Positions 8,489 to 16,042 of a stretch of 26,312 nt of DNA are shown piece after piece. This DNA comes from CAZLXG01 sp964563585 (GTDB taxonomy: Bacteria; Bacteroidota; Bacteroidia; Flavobacteriales; Flavobacteriaceae): assembly GCA_964563585.1 (NCBI GenBank), contig CAZLXG010000032.1, positions 1 to 26,312 of the forward strand. The letters are read 5' to 3'. The position numbers and the translations under genes were made by a program. A model generated the notes under the pieces. It ran no database searches. It was not told where the DNA came from and saw nothing but the letters and a program-made list of their open reading frames with translations. The stretch's first letter is position 1; every line of letters begins with the position of its first letter.

Positions 8489-9571
8489 TTACATTTTTTG
8501 ATAAAGCTCTTTTAATTTTTTTGGGGTCATTATTTTTTTCCATTTTTTTCCAATAGCATTCTCCCAAAGTGGTTCTAAGCTAAGAGCAATATTAATCATT
8601 ATATCGAATTCTTTATCACTTAAATCTGCACAAATGCCTTGTGGTAAAATAATGTTATGCTTCTTTTTCATGGTTTTAAAAAGAGCTACTCCTTCTGGAT
8701 AAAACTCTTCTAAATGGTCAAAAACAATACAGTTACCTATACCGTGTTTTGTACCTAGTAAATAAGAAAGCCCATAACTCATAGCATGTGCAACACCAAC
8801 TTGAGAATAAACAATACTCATGCCTCCATGCCATGAAGCCATCATTAATTTTTCTTGAGCTTCAACATCAGATAAATTGTCTTTTAAAAATATGTCTTTG
8901 CACAACTCTAAAGCCATCTCTCCATAAGTTTGACTAAATGTATTTAAATACGTGCCATTTAACGATTCTATACAATGAATAAAACAATCCATTCCTGTAA
9001 AAAACCATTGTTGCGTTGGAATATTTTTTGTTAGTTCGGAATCTAATATAACTTGATCGAAAGGTGTGAAATCTGAATTTATACCCAATTTTTTTTCTGG
9101 ACCTGTAAGAACTGTCGTTCTTGAAACTTCTGCTCCTGTACCTGAAATTGTTGGAATACCAACATGATATATTGCAGGGTTTTTTACTAAATCCCAACCT
9201 TGATAGTTTTTGGTTTCCCCATCGTTAGTTAACATAATAGATACTGCTTTTGCTAAATCTAGTATCGTACCTCCTCCTATTCCTATAATTCCAGATGGAC
9301 GGTCTTTTGTGTTTAAAATTATACCCTCAACCAATTCATCTACTTGAGATGTTTTTGGTTCTTCTTTTGAAGATATAAACATGATTTTATCATCATAAGA
9401 CAATGGTATTCTAGAGGTTAACCAAGAATTATTTTTAAACACATCATCTACTAAAAAAATAAATGGAGCATTTATATTTAAGCGTTTTGGGGATAATATT
9501 TCAGTTAATTGATTGAAACTACCTCTACCAAAAATTACTCTTGGTACCATTGGAAAGTTTTTATAACTCAT
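8489..9571 (-). CDS. kdnB: KdnB-type iron-containing alcohol dehydrogenase (Kdo 8-oxidase candidate)
   Basis: This is a 360-residue group III iron-dependent dehydrogenase. The NAD-binding GGGTILDLAKA loop is at 99-109, and the four metal ligands fit the family pattern: D195 and H199 (GMDCFIHC), H262 (GVAHAM) and H276 (GTKHGIGN). The N-terminus (VPRVIFGRGSFNQL, then FLVDDVF) and the GIPTISGTGAE segment resemble, from memory, the Shewanella KdnB that oxidises C8 of Kdo before transamination to 8-amino-Kdo (Kdo8N). The nearby CMP-Kdo synthetase gene supports this. The partner aminotransferase KdnA is not in the window, so the pathway end product is not established here. Confidence 0.82.
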   Translation of the reverse strand: MSYKNFPMVPRVIFGRGSFNQLTEILSPKRLNINAPFIFLVDDVFKNNSWLTSRIPLSYDDKIMFISSKEEPKTSQVDELVEGIILNTKDRPSGIIGIGGGTILDLAKAVSIMLTNDGETKNYQGWDLVKNPAIYHVGIPTISGTGAEVSRTTVLTGPEKKLGINSDFTPFDQVILDSELTKNIPTQQWFFTGMDCFIHCIESLNGTYLNTFSQTYGEMALELCKDIFLKDNLSDVEAQEKLMMASWHGGMSIVYSQVGVAHAMSYGLSYLLGTKHGIGNCIVFDHLEEFYPEGVALFKTMKKKHNIILPQGICADLSDKEFDIMINIALSLEPLWENAIGKKWKKIMTPKKLKELYQKM

Positions 9572-9635
9572 TTAATATGTTTTCTTTTTAAAAAGTAAAA
9601 ATAACATTATTTTAAATTTTACTTATTTATATTTT

Positions 9636-10340
9636 TTAATTTAATAATTTTATTACCTCACTAATATGCCCAATTGTTTTATAGGCTTTCCCGTTTGTTT
9701 CTTTTTCACTAACCTCTTCATGTGCCCAAGTTGTATGAAAAGGTACATGAATAGCATTAGCTTTTATGTTGACTAATGGCAAAATATCTGATTTTAAAGA
9801 ATTACCAACCATTAAAAATTCAGGTGGATTTATATCTAAATGATTTAAAAGTTTAGAATAATTCTCTTCTTTTTTATCACTTAATACTTCTATATGATGA
9901 AAATATTTGGTTAACCCAGATTTTTCTAATTTTCGTTCTTGATCTAATAAATCACCTTTTGTGGCAAGAATTAATCTATACTTTTTTGACATAGTTTTTA
10001 AAACATCTTCCACGCCATCCAGTAATTCTACTGGTTTATCAATCATGTCTTTTCCAATATTCAAAATCTTCTCAATAGATTGATGTGAAATTGTATTATT
10101 AGATAAATCTAAAGCAGCTTCAACCATTGATAAAATAAATGCTTTTACACCATAACCATAAAGTTTAAGATTTTTCATTTCAACTTTAAAAAGTTCTTGA
10201 TCAATCTTATTTGGTGTTTCGTATTCTGATAACAATTTAACAAAAGCTTCCTCAGCTTCCCGAAAATACGTTTCGTTTACCCAAAGCGTATCATCGGCAT
10301 CAAAACCAATAACTTTTATATTTTGGTAATTTATTTCCAT
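9636..10340 (-). CDS. HAD family hydrolase (C1-capped, YjjG/dehalogenase type)
   Basis: The 234-residue phosphatase-like protein has all HAD motifs: motif I DADDT with nucleophile D14 and acid/base D16, a Thr in LATKGD (motif II, near 126), a conserved Lys near 150, and the motif IV acidic residue in GNSLKSD (near 184). A helical C1 cap lies between motifs I and II. This architecture differs from KdsC (a small capless HAD of about 180 residues), so it should not be called Kdo-8-phosphate phosphatase despite the kdsB neighbour. The start codon overlaps the end of kdsB by 10 nt, which implies translational coupling. The substrate is unknown, probably a small phosphorylated metabolite. Confidence 0.87.
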   Translation of the reverse strand: MEINYQNIKVIGFDADDTLWVNETYFREAEEAFVKLLSEYETPNKIDQELFKVEMKNLKLYGYGVKAFILSMVEAALDLSNNTISHQSIEKILNIGKDMIDKPVELLDGVEDVLKTMSKKYRLILATKGDLLDQERKLEKSGLTKYFHHIEVLSDKKEENYSKLLNHLDINPPEFLMVGNSLKSDILPLVNIKANAIHVPFHTTWAHEEVSEKETNGKAYKTIGHISEVIKLLN

Positions 10341-11059
10341 AGTTTCTTAGCGCGTTCTAAATCTTTTGGTGTATCAATTTCAACACCTTGCACATCTGTT
10401 TCTACCATTTTTATACGTTTTCCGTATTCCAAATATCTTAACTGCTCTAACTTTTCAGAAGCTTCCAAAGGCATTATAGGTAATTTATAAAAATCTAAAA
10501 TAGCTTCTTTTCTAAAAGCATAAACGCCTTTATGTTTATAATATTTAACGCCAACATTTTTTTCTCTTGGATATGGAATTGGGCTTCTTGAAAAATACAA
10601 TGCAAAATTTTCTTGGTCTAAAACTACTTTTACTGTGTTCGGGTTATTAATTTCATCTTCATCAGTAATATGAACCATTAGCGATGCTAAATCAATTTCT
10701 TTGTTGTTATCCTCTTTAAAAACTTCAATTAATTTCCTTAAAGATTCTTTATCGGTAAAAGGCTCATCTCCTTGAACATTAATTACAATATCAATATCCA
10801 TGTTTTCAACAGCCTCAGCAATTCTATCACTTCCGCAATCGTGGTCTTTTTTACTCATAATGGCTTCTCCTCCATTATTTATAATCTCATCGAAAATAAT
10901 TTTACTATCGGTAACAACAAAAACATTGTCAAACAAATTAGCAGCAACTGTGGCTTCGTAAGTACGCAGTATCACGGTTTTACCACCAAGGTCTTGCATG
11001 AGTTTACCTGGGAAACGAGATGCACTATAACGTGCAGGAATCATTGAAATTATTTTCAT
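10331..11059 (-). CDS. kdsB: 3-deoxy-manno-octulosonate cytidylyltransferase (CMP-Kdo synthetase)
   Basis: KdsB activates Kdo with CTP to CMP-Kdo, the donor for LPS inner-core assembly in the cytoplasm. The 242-residue length is typical. The N-terminal nucleotide-binding signature IPARYSASRFPGKLM is at about 6-20, NVQGDEPF at about 93-100, and the Kdo-binding HKGVYAFRKEAIL segment near 175-187. Next to a KdnB-type dehydrogenase, the natural substrate could be 8-amino-Kdo rather than Kdo, as described for Shewanella KdsB; sequence alone does not decide this. It overlaps the downstream HAD gene by 10 nt and follows the DUF4126 gene after 39 nt. Confidence 0.95.
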   Translation of the reverse strand: MKIISMIPARYSASRFPGKLMQDLGGKTVILRTYEATVAANLFDNVFVVTDSKIIFDEIINNGGEAIMSKKDHDCGSDRIAEAVENMDIDIVINVQGDEPFTDKESLRKLIEVFKEDNNKEIDLASLMVHITDEDEINNPNTVKVVLDQENFALYFSRSPIPYPREKNVGVKYYKHKGVYAFRKEAILDFYKLPIMPLEASEKLEQLRYLEYGKRIKMVETDVQGVEIDTPKDLERAKKLWK

Positions 11060-11098
11060 TTGGTATAAATCAATTCAACTTCAAAAATAGAATAAATA

Positions 11099-11674
11099 TT
11101 ATTCGTTTTTAACTTTTGAAGGCTTAAATTTTTTAAACAATTTAAAAATTATAAATAATATTATTAAAACAAAAACGATTGCTAAAATGGGTAGAAATAT
11201 GGAAACTATAGACATTGCAGCCGCAGTTCCTGTTTCTAAAGTAGATACTATTGGGTTTGCTAAACCTCCAGTTGTTGCTGTTGAAGCTAATCGGGTTGTA
11301 CTAGAAGTTCCTGCAATGGCTGCTGCCGTTCCTCCACCAGCAATAATAGCTAACGACCATGTTACAACTGGACTTAAATCTACAACTGTAGACATCATTA
11401 CTGCGGTTCCTGCTAAAGCAGCTAAAGGCACTGCAATGGTATCTAACAAATTATCTACATAAGGAATAAAATATGCTACTATTTCAATAACGGTTGCTAT
11501 TCCTAATGTGATTAAAGCAGTTGAGCTTCCTATCCATTGCCAAGATTCGTTTAATTCCCAAACATTAAAATAAGCAGCTAAACTTAACGTAAATAATGGC
11601 AGAAAAACTCTAAAACCAACCGATACTGAAAGACCAACACCAAGGCAAATACTAATTATGGTTTCTATTGTCAT
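11099..11674 (-). CDS. DUF4126 family integral membrane protein
   Basis: The 191-residue protein is mostly hydrophobic, with about four to six predicted membrane segments. The opening TIISICLGVGLSVSVGFRVFLPL is the characteristic DUF4126 start. A middle stretch rich in Gly, Ala and Thr (TSSTTRLASTATTGGLANP, near 123-141) is also conserved in the family, and a lysine-rich cytoplasmic tail closes the protein. No biochemical function is known to me for this family. It sits between the RecD-like helicase gene (20 nt upstream) and kdsB (39 nt downstream), so it shares their transcript but probably not their job. Confidence 0.85.
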   Translation of the reverse strand: MTIETIISICLGVGLSVSVGFRVFLPLFTLSLAAYFNVWELNESWQWIGSSTALITLGIATVIEIVAYFIPYVDNLLDTIAVPLAALAGTAVMMSTVVDLSPVVTWSLAIIAGGGTAAAIAGTSSTTRLASTATTGGLANPIVSTLETGTAAAMSIVSIFLPILAIVFVLIILFIIFKLFKKFKPSKVKNE

Positions 11675-11694
11675 ACTTAAATGTAATCAAAAAA

Positions 11695-13119
11695 CTATTC
11701 CTCAAAAAAATCATCTTTAAAACCAATAAGATACAATTTTTCTTTGGCTCTAGTTACCGCTGTATATAACCAGCGTAAGTATTCTTTATCTACGCCATTT
11801 GGTAAATATGGTTGTTCTACAAACACGGTGTTCCATTGCCCACCTTGTGATTTATGACAGGTTATTGCATACGAGAATTTTACTTGTAATGCGTTAAAAT
11901 GCTTGTTATTTTTTACTTTTAAAAATTTACGATATTTACTACTTTCATCTTCAAAATCTTTCATTACTTCTTGATACAATCTATTAGAATCTTCGTAAGG
12001 TAATGATGGTGTTTCTGCATCAATAGTGTCAAGTAATAAAACGGTTTCAAACGGACGCATTTTTGGATAATCTACCATACGTACTTTTACTTCCGCGAAG
12101 CGAAAACCATATAATTCTTGAATAGAAAAGATTTCTAATACTTCTATAATATCTCCATTAGCTATAAAACCAGCTTCAGTTGTTGGCTTTATCCAAAAAT
12201 AATTATTCTTCACGACCATTAAATAATCGCCAGTAGTTAATTCATTTTCATTGAATAAAACCCGACTACGTATTTGCTGATTATATAAATTTGCACGTTT
12301 GTTACTTCTTACAATAATGGCAGTTTCTTCATTTCCTAAATTGCTGTATGCATCATTTATAGCATCCATAATTTCGTAACCATCAACTAGCCTAACAATA
12401 TCTTTAAAATCGCTCAAATCGAATTTAAACGTATCGTGCATAGAGTTTGATAAAGCCTCTCGTAAAACAGTGGCGTTTTCAAGAATACCAGAGCCTTGTT
12501 CTTGCCTAACAACCTCGTCTAATTCCATTTTTGTGACTTCCTTATTATAATTTAATTCTAATATGCGCTCATCTAAAGCTGGGCTTAAATCTAACTTTAC
12601 GGGCGGTAATTGTGCAGTATCACCTATTAAAAGTAATTTACATTGATGCCCAGAATATACATATTGCATTAAATCGTCTAACAACGAGCCATTTTCAAAA
12701 AGTTTAGATTCCCCTGGAGTGTCAGGAATCATTGATGCTTCATCAACTATAAAAATGGTGTTTTTGTGCTTATTGGGTTGCAAAACAAATTTTACACCGC
12801 CATTTTTTTCTTTTTTTGGAAAATAAATTTTCTTATGTATTGTAAACGCTTCTTTTTTTGAATAAAGTGAGATTACTTTTGCAGCTCTACCTGTTGGGGC
12901 CATTAGAACAGCACTCTTTTTGGCTTTCCATAAATTGGTAACAATTGTGCCAACAATAGTGGTTTTTCCTGTACCTGCGTAACCTTTAAGTAAATACAAT
13001 GCATTTGGTGCTTTACTAAAAATAAACTCTGAAAGCTGTTGTAGAACAATATCTTGTTTCAGCGTTGGTTGAAACGGAAACTGTTGCTTTATAAGAGTGT
13101 GAAAATCAGATGAAGTCAT
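11695..13119 (-). CDS. RecD-like ATP-dependent DNA helicase (SF1)
   Basis: This is a 474-residue superfamily 1 helicase/ATPase. Walker A is GYAGTGKT at 46-53 and Walker B is VDEAS at 125-129. A LLIGDTAQLPPV motif III follows near 165-176. The C-terminal UvrD_C_2 signature ITCHKSQGGQW is near residue 430, followed by LYTAVTRAKEKLYL near 455. It is much shorter than RecD2 because it lacks the N-terminal HhH region, and no RecB/RecC genes are present. This compact form is common in Bacteroidota and is presumably a 5'-3' DNA helicase in repair or recombination. It is the first gene of the six-gene minus-strand run, with a -7 box about 29 nt upstream. Confidence 0.9.
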   Translation of the reverse strand: MTSSDFHTLIKQQFPFQPTLKQDIVLQQLSEFIFSKAPNALYLLKGYAGTGKTTIVGTIVTNLWKAKKSAVLMAPTGRAAKVISLYSKKEAFTIHKKIYFPKKEKNGGVKFVLQPNKHKNTIFIVDEASMIPDTPGESKLFENGSLLDDLMQYVYSGHQCKLLLIGDTAQLPPVKLDLSPALDERILELNYNKEVTKMELDEVVRQEQGSGILENATVLREALSNSMHDTFKFDLSDFKDIVRLVDGYEIMDAINDAYSNLGNEETAIIVRSNKRANLYNQQIRSRVLFNENELTTGDYLMVVKNNYFWIKPTTEAGFIANGDIIEVLEIFSIQELYGFRFAEVKVRMVDYPKMRPFETVLLLDTIDAETPSLPYEDSNRLYQEVMKDFEDESSKYRKFLKVKNNKHFNALQVKFSYAITCHKSQGGQWNTVFVEQPYLPNGVDKEYLRWLYTAVTRAKEKLYLIGFKDDFFEE

Positions 13120-13147
13120 TAAAATTGTTGAAAATTTATAAATTATT

Positions 13148-13155
13148 CAAAGATA
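13148..13155 (-). promoter_or_regulatory. -7 box for the RecD-like helicase operon
   Basis: On the minus strand this reads TATCTTTG, an exact TAnnTTTG match, 28 nt before the helicase ATG. No good TTTG -33 partner is visible at 19-21 nt. It is about 50 bp from the divergent -7 box at 13203-13210. Confidence 0.5.
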
Positions 13156-13180
13156 TAAATGATTTTTACGCATAATAGGT

Positions 13181-13210
13181 TTTTACGATTAAAAAAAAAT
13201 TGTAGATTTG
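13181..13210 (+). promoter_or_regulatory. Putative promoter of the membrane protein-DUF3822-rsmD operon
   Basis: TAGATTTG at 13203-13210 matches the Bacteroidota -7 box exactly. TTTT at 13181-13184 is a weak -33 element with an 18-nt spacer. Transcription would start near 13216, 33 nt before the first ATG. Confidence 0.55.
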
Positions 13211-13248
13211 CGAGAGACCATTAATGAACTTTTTAATTAAAAAACAAT

Positions 13249-13986
13249 ATGTTAACAATTATTATCATCACTGTTGCTGTAATTTTAGTTACAATTGGCT
13301 TAGTAAAGCTAGTAGACAAATTTATTCCTCAAAAATTCAAACCTTTTTTACAAATAGCACTTTGGGCATTTATAGCATATTTTGGTTATCAAACATTTAA
13401 TTCTGTTTACGAACCAATAAAATTTAATAAAGTAAAACAAAAACGTTATAAAAGAGTAATTAGTAGTTTAATGGATATTAGAGATGCTCAACTTGCTCAC
13501 AGACAAGTGACAGGTACATTTGCTAGTGATTTTGATAACTTGGTTAAGTTTATTGATACTGCAAAATATACAATTACACAACGTCGAGATTCTACTATTA
13601 TTGATGAAGAATTAACAAAACGTTATGGTGTTGATACTACTAAAGAAATTATAGTTATTGACACGTTAGATTTTGAGCCTGTAAAAGATTCATTATTTAA
13701 AGGGTCAGACCGTTATAAAACCATGATGAATGTGCCTGTTGGTAAAAAAGGTGCTAAGTTTGAACTTAAAGCGGGGTTTATAGAGCAAAACGATTTTAGA
13801 ATCCCTGTATTTGAAAGTTTAGTTAAGAAAAGCGTGATTTTATTTGATCAAGATAATGATTTAATTATTCAAGAAAATCAAGTAGTAGCTGTTGATGGTG
13901 TCAATGGAAATAGTCTAAAAGTAGGATCAATGGATGAAGTAAATACAACTGGAAATTGGCCAAAAGTATATGGCGAAAACGAATAA
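13249..13986 (+). CDS. Conserved hypothetical membrane-anchored protein
   Basis: I do not recognise a named family. The 245-residue protein has two N-terminal hydrophobic helices (about 1-21 and 31-50), then a soluble region of about 190 residues. This begins with a basic helix (KFNKVKQKRYKRVISSLMDIRDAQLAHRQVTGTFASDFDNLVKFI). That helix and the following short motif look like the conserved start of pseudopilin-type or related periplasmic proteins, but this is only a resemblance. The rest is beta-rich and soluble, probably periplasmic. It is the first gene of an operon: the DUF3822 gene overlaps its end by 17 nt, and rsmD follows. Confidence 0.8.
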   Translation: MLTIIIITVAVILVTIGLVKLVDKFIPQKFKPFLQIALWAFIAYFGYQTFNSVYEPIKFNKVKQKRYKRVISSLMDIRDAQLAHRQVTGTFASDFDNLVKFIDTAKYTITQRRDSTIIDEELTKRYGVDTTKEIIVIDTLDFEPVKDSLFKGSDRYKTMMNVPVGKKGAKFELKAGFIEQNDFRIPVFESLVKKSVILFDQDNDLIIQENQVVAVDGVNGNSLKVGSMDEVNTTGNWPKVYGENE

Positions 13987-14791
13987 TATAACAAACAAAC
14001 TAACTAATCTAGAATTGTCCATTCAAATAAGTTTGAATGGACTTTCTTTTTGTATACTACAGAAAGACACAAATACAATTTCAACTTTAAAGCATTTTAA
14101 TTTTAAAAAAAAGCTAAATTCATTTGAAGTATTAGATAAACTCAAACATCTTTTTAATACTGAAATAGCTTTACAAACAACATTTGTAGCTGTTAATGTT
14201 ATTCATGAAAACGAACTATCAACATTAATACCTAAACCGTTATTTAATGAAGATTGCTTAGCAGATTACTTAAAATTTAATTCGAAAATTCTTAAAACAG
14301 ATTTCATAGCTTTCGATGAAGTTATAACAAATGACAGCGTAAATGTTTATGTGCCGTATATAAATATTAACAATTTCATTTATGAAAAATTTGGAACATT
14401 TACTTTCAAACACTTCTCCACTATTTTAATAGAACATATTTTACTTATTGAAAAAAATGTAGATACTTCAAAAATTTATGCAAATATAAATGCTAATCAT
14501 TTTGAAATTATAGTAGTAGAAAGAGGTAAACTAATACTTTATAATACATTTGAATACACCACTAAAGAAGATTTTATTTACTACATACTATTTACTGCAG
14601 AACAATTAAAGCTAAACCCAGAAACGCTTAATTTAGTGCTTTTAGGCGATGTAGAAAAAGATGATAAACTTTATACAATTGCCTATAAATATGTTAGAAA
14701 TGTAAGCTTTGGTGATAGAGGTGATAACTTTAACTATCTTGAGGATACTAAAACAAAACATTCAGATTTCACTTTAATAAAAAGTTTTTAA
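13970..14791 (+). CDS. DUF3822 family protein
   Basis: The 273-residue cytoplasmic protein matches the Bacteroidota DUF3822 family by its start (LELSIQISLNGLSFCILQKDTN), its length and its position directly before rsmD. The N-terminal beta pattern, the central YVPYININNFIYEKFG segment and the late LVLLGDVEKDDKLY segment suggest a two-lobed actin/ASKHA-like fold, which is inference. No catalytic motif is evident. The ATG lies inside the preceding gene (17-nt overlap), and its stop shares a base with the rsmD start (TAATG at 14789-14793), so the three genes are translationally coupled. Confidence 0.85.
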   Translation: MAKTNNITNKLTNLELSIQISLNGLSFCILQKDTNTISTLKHFNFKKKLNSFEVLDKLKHLFNTEIALQTTFVAVNVIHENELSTLIPKPLFNEDCLADYLKFNSKILKTDFIAFDEVITNDSVNVYVPYININNFIYEKFGTFTFKHFSTILIEHILLIEKNVDTSKIYANINANHFEIIVVERGKLILYNTFEYTTKEDFIYYILFTAEQLKLNPETLNLVLLGDVEKDDKLYTIAYKYVRNVSFGDRGDNFNYLEDTKTKHSDFTLIKSF

Positions 14792-15333
14792 TGCGAATTA
14801 TTTCAGGTCTTTATAAAAGCAGAAGAATTGTTGCACCAAAAAATTTGCCGGTGCGACCAACAACCGATATGGCAAAAGAATCGTTATTCAATATTTTAAA
14901 TAATCTGTATTATTTTGATGATGTATCGGTATTAGATTTATTTGCAGGAACAGGTAATATAAGTTACGAATTTGCATCAAGAGGCACAGAAAACATAACC
15001 TCCGTAGATCAAGATTCTGGATGTATTAAGTTTATAAATAAAACGGCTGAAACATTTAAAATGCCTATTAACACTATAAAAAGCGATGTTTTTAAGTTTT
15101 TAGAAAAATCTACTTTACAAGCCAATATTATATTTGCAGACCCACCTTATGCGTTTACAGATGAGCAATTTGGAAGCATCCCAAAACTCATTTTTAAAAA
15201 TAATTTTTTACTTGACGAGGGGTTATTAATCATCGAACATTCAAAACACACCAAATTATCAAACCTCGAAAATTTCAGTTATTCAAAAAGTTACGGTGGT
15301 AATATGTTCAGTTTTTTTGAAATTAAAGAATAA
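14791..15333 (+). CDS. rsmD: 16S rRNA (guanine-N2)-methyltransferase, RsmD family
   Basis: This is a 180-residue SAM-dependent methyltransferase expected to modify G966 (E. coli numbering) of 16S rRNA. The N-terminus RIISGLYKSRRIVAPKNLPVRPTTDMAKESLFNIL is diagnostic. Motif I is DLFAGTGNISYE (49-60), motif II VDQD near 72-75, and the catalytic DPPY is at 117-120. The length is normal for the family. It is the last gene of the overlapping three-gene operon, and a hairpin shared with rnpB follows the stop directly. Confidence 0.94.
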   Translation: MRIISGLYKSRRIVAPKNLPVRPTTDMAKESLFNILNNLYYFDDVSVLDLFAGTGNISYEFASRGTENITSVDQDSGCIKFINKTAETFKMPINTIKSDVFKFLEKSTLQANIIFADPPYAFTDEQFGSIPKLIFKNNFLLDEGLLIIEHSKHTKLSNLENFSYSKSYGGNMFSFFEIKE

Positions 15334-15372
15334 AAACAAAGCCCTTTAAAAAATTAAAGAGCTTGTTTTAAA
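15333..15372. terminator. Bidirectional terminator between rsmD and rnpB
   Basis: Arms at 15333-15349 and 15354-15369 form an AT-rich stem with a GC/CG core, one bulge and one mismatch on the + strand that becomes a G-U pair on the minus strand. On the minus strand the stem is followed by GTTTTTATT, so it is the better terminator for rnpB. On the + strand it follows the rsmD stop directly and ends in TTTTA. Confidence 0.7.
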
Positions 15373-15675
15373 AAGCAAATCTATAAGCCGGATCCTGTAC
15401 TCTAAAAAGAGCCCTTATCATTTATCTTAATGCATTGTTACCAATACACTTTAGCTGCCTACCCTCCAACAATCGAGCGTGCAGCCCTCAAACGTTGGTA
15501 TACATGACATTGCACCACAAAGAGTTTACCTGGTTTCACTACAGCATTACCTGTACATACTTTCTGTTGCACTTTTCCTAGCCTCACAGCTGGTGGCCAT
15601 TAACCACTAAGTTGCACTATGGTGTCCGGACTTTCCTCTATTCGTTTACACAAACAGCGATAAGGCGATTTACTT
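15373..15675 (-). ncRNA. rnpB: RNase P RNA (bacterial class A)
   Basis: This is the catalytic RNA that matures the 5' ends of tRNAs. On the minus strand the conserved 5' block GAGGAAAGTCCGGACACC (with TAGTGCAAC after it) reads from about 15638 downward. The internal GTGCAACAGAAAG and GATAAATGAT segments and the 3' block ending CCGGCTTATAG at about 15381-15392 are also present. The ends are set by helix P1: AAGTAAATC (15667-15675) pairs with GATTTGCTT (15373-15381), all nine positions with one G-U. About 303 nt is short for the class. A -7 box sits 5 nt before the predicted 5' end, and a terminator follows. Confidence 0.95.
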
Positions 15676-15679
15676 AGCG

Positions 15680-15687
15680 CAAAATTA
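15680..15687 (-). promoter_or_regulatory. -7 box of rnpB
   Basis: The minus strand reads TAATTTTG, an exact TAnnTTTG match, placing a start about 5-6 nt later at 15674-15675, which is the P1-defined 5' end of the RNA. A TTG lies 16 nt further upstream, closer than the usual 19. Confidence 0.65.
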
Positions 15688-15784
15688 CAATAAAGAAATC
15701 CTACAATCTAAATATATTTAAACACATATTCAATAGATTTAGGTTTTCGAGAATTTTGACAAATTAATTTTTCCTTTTAGCAAT

Positions 15785-15828
15785 TCTAAATTTTCAAGCA
15801 TAGCCTTAGTTAAGGTTTAAAATTTAGA
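15785..15828. repeat. Nested palindrome upstream of rnpB
   Basis: TCTAAATTTT (15785-15794) and AAAATTTAGA (15819-15828) form a perfect 10-bp outer stem. Within it CCTTA (15804-15808) and TAAGG (15811-15815) form an inner stem. No coding function is seen. The next bases to 15888 hold only a five-codon ATG frame after a GAGG-like sequence, which I do not call a gene. Confidence 0.55.
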
Positions 15829-15888
15829 GGAAGATAAAATGAAAAAGAAAGCGTAAAAAAACCAAAAACCTATATGCATTGAATATAA

Positions 15889-16042
15889 GGGCGTTACCCT
15901 AAAAAGGGTCAGGCTTTCCGCTATATCTTTTTAAATACATCATTGTGAGGAGGCAGCGACGTAACAATCTGTTAAATTGTAGTTCCACACTAAGTTTATA
16001 ACTTGAAATTTTTAAAAAGGATGCCACTACAATCCTTAACGC
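15889..16042. repeat. Multi-hairpin repeat-like element carrying a second repeat in one arm
   Basis: The ends pair: GCGTTA (15891-15896) with TAACGC (16037-16042). Inside are ACCCT-AAAA-AGGGT (15896-15909), an AT stem TTTTTAAA near 15929-15936 with TTTAAAAA near 16011-16018, and AGGAT...ATCCT (16018-16036), giving a branched fold. The loop of the AT stem holds about 75 nt containing its own hairpin, ATTGT (15942-15946) with ACAAT (15964-15968). Both parts look like dispersed flavobacterial repeats I have seen, but this was not checked. No ORF is present. Confidence 0.55.

Noticed and set aside
9636..10340. Calling the HAD gene kdsC (Kdo-8-phosphate phosphatase)
   Set aside because: KdsC is a small capless HAD of about 180 residues. 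This protein has 234 residues and a helical C1 cap, so only the neighbourhood supports that name.
12088..12103. TTCCGCGAAGCG-like palindrome resembling the third yebC-leader hairpin
   Set aside because: It lies inside the helicase reading frame and encodes GFRFAE in a region that looks conserved in the family, so a chance or coding origin is more likely than a repeat.
15889..16042. tRNA gene or tRNA-like gene in the branched element
   Set aside because: The fold is cloverleaf-like, but there is no anticodon arm of normal size, no TTCNA-type T-loop and no seven-base acceptor stem.
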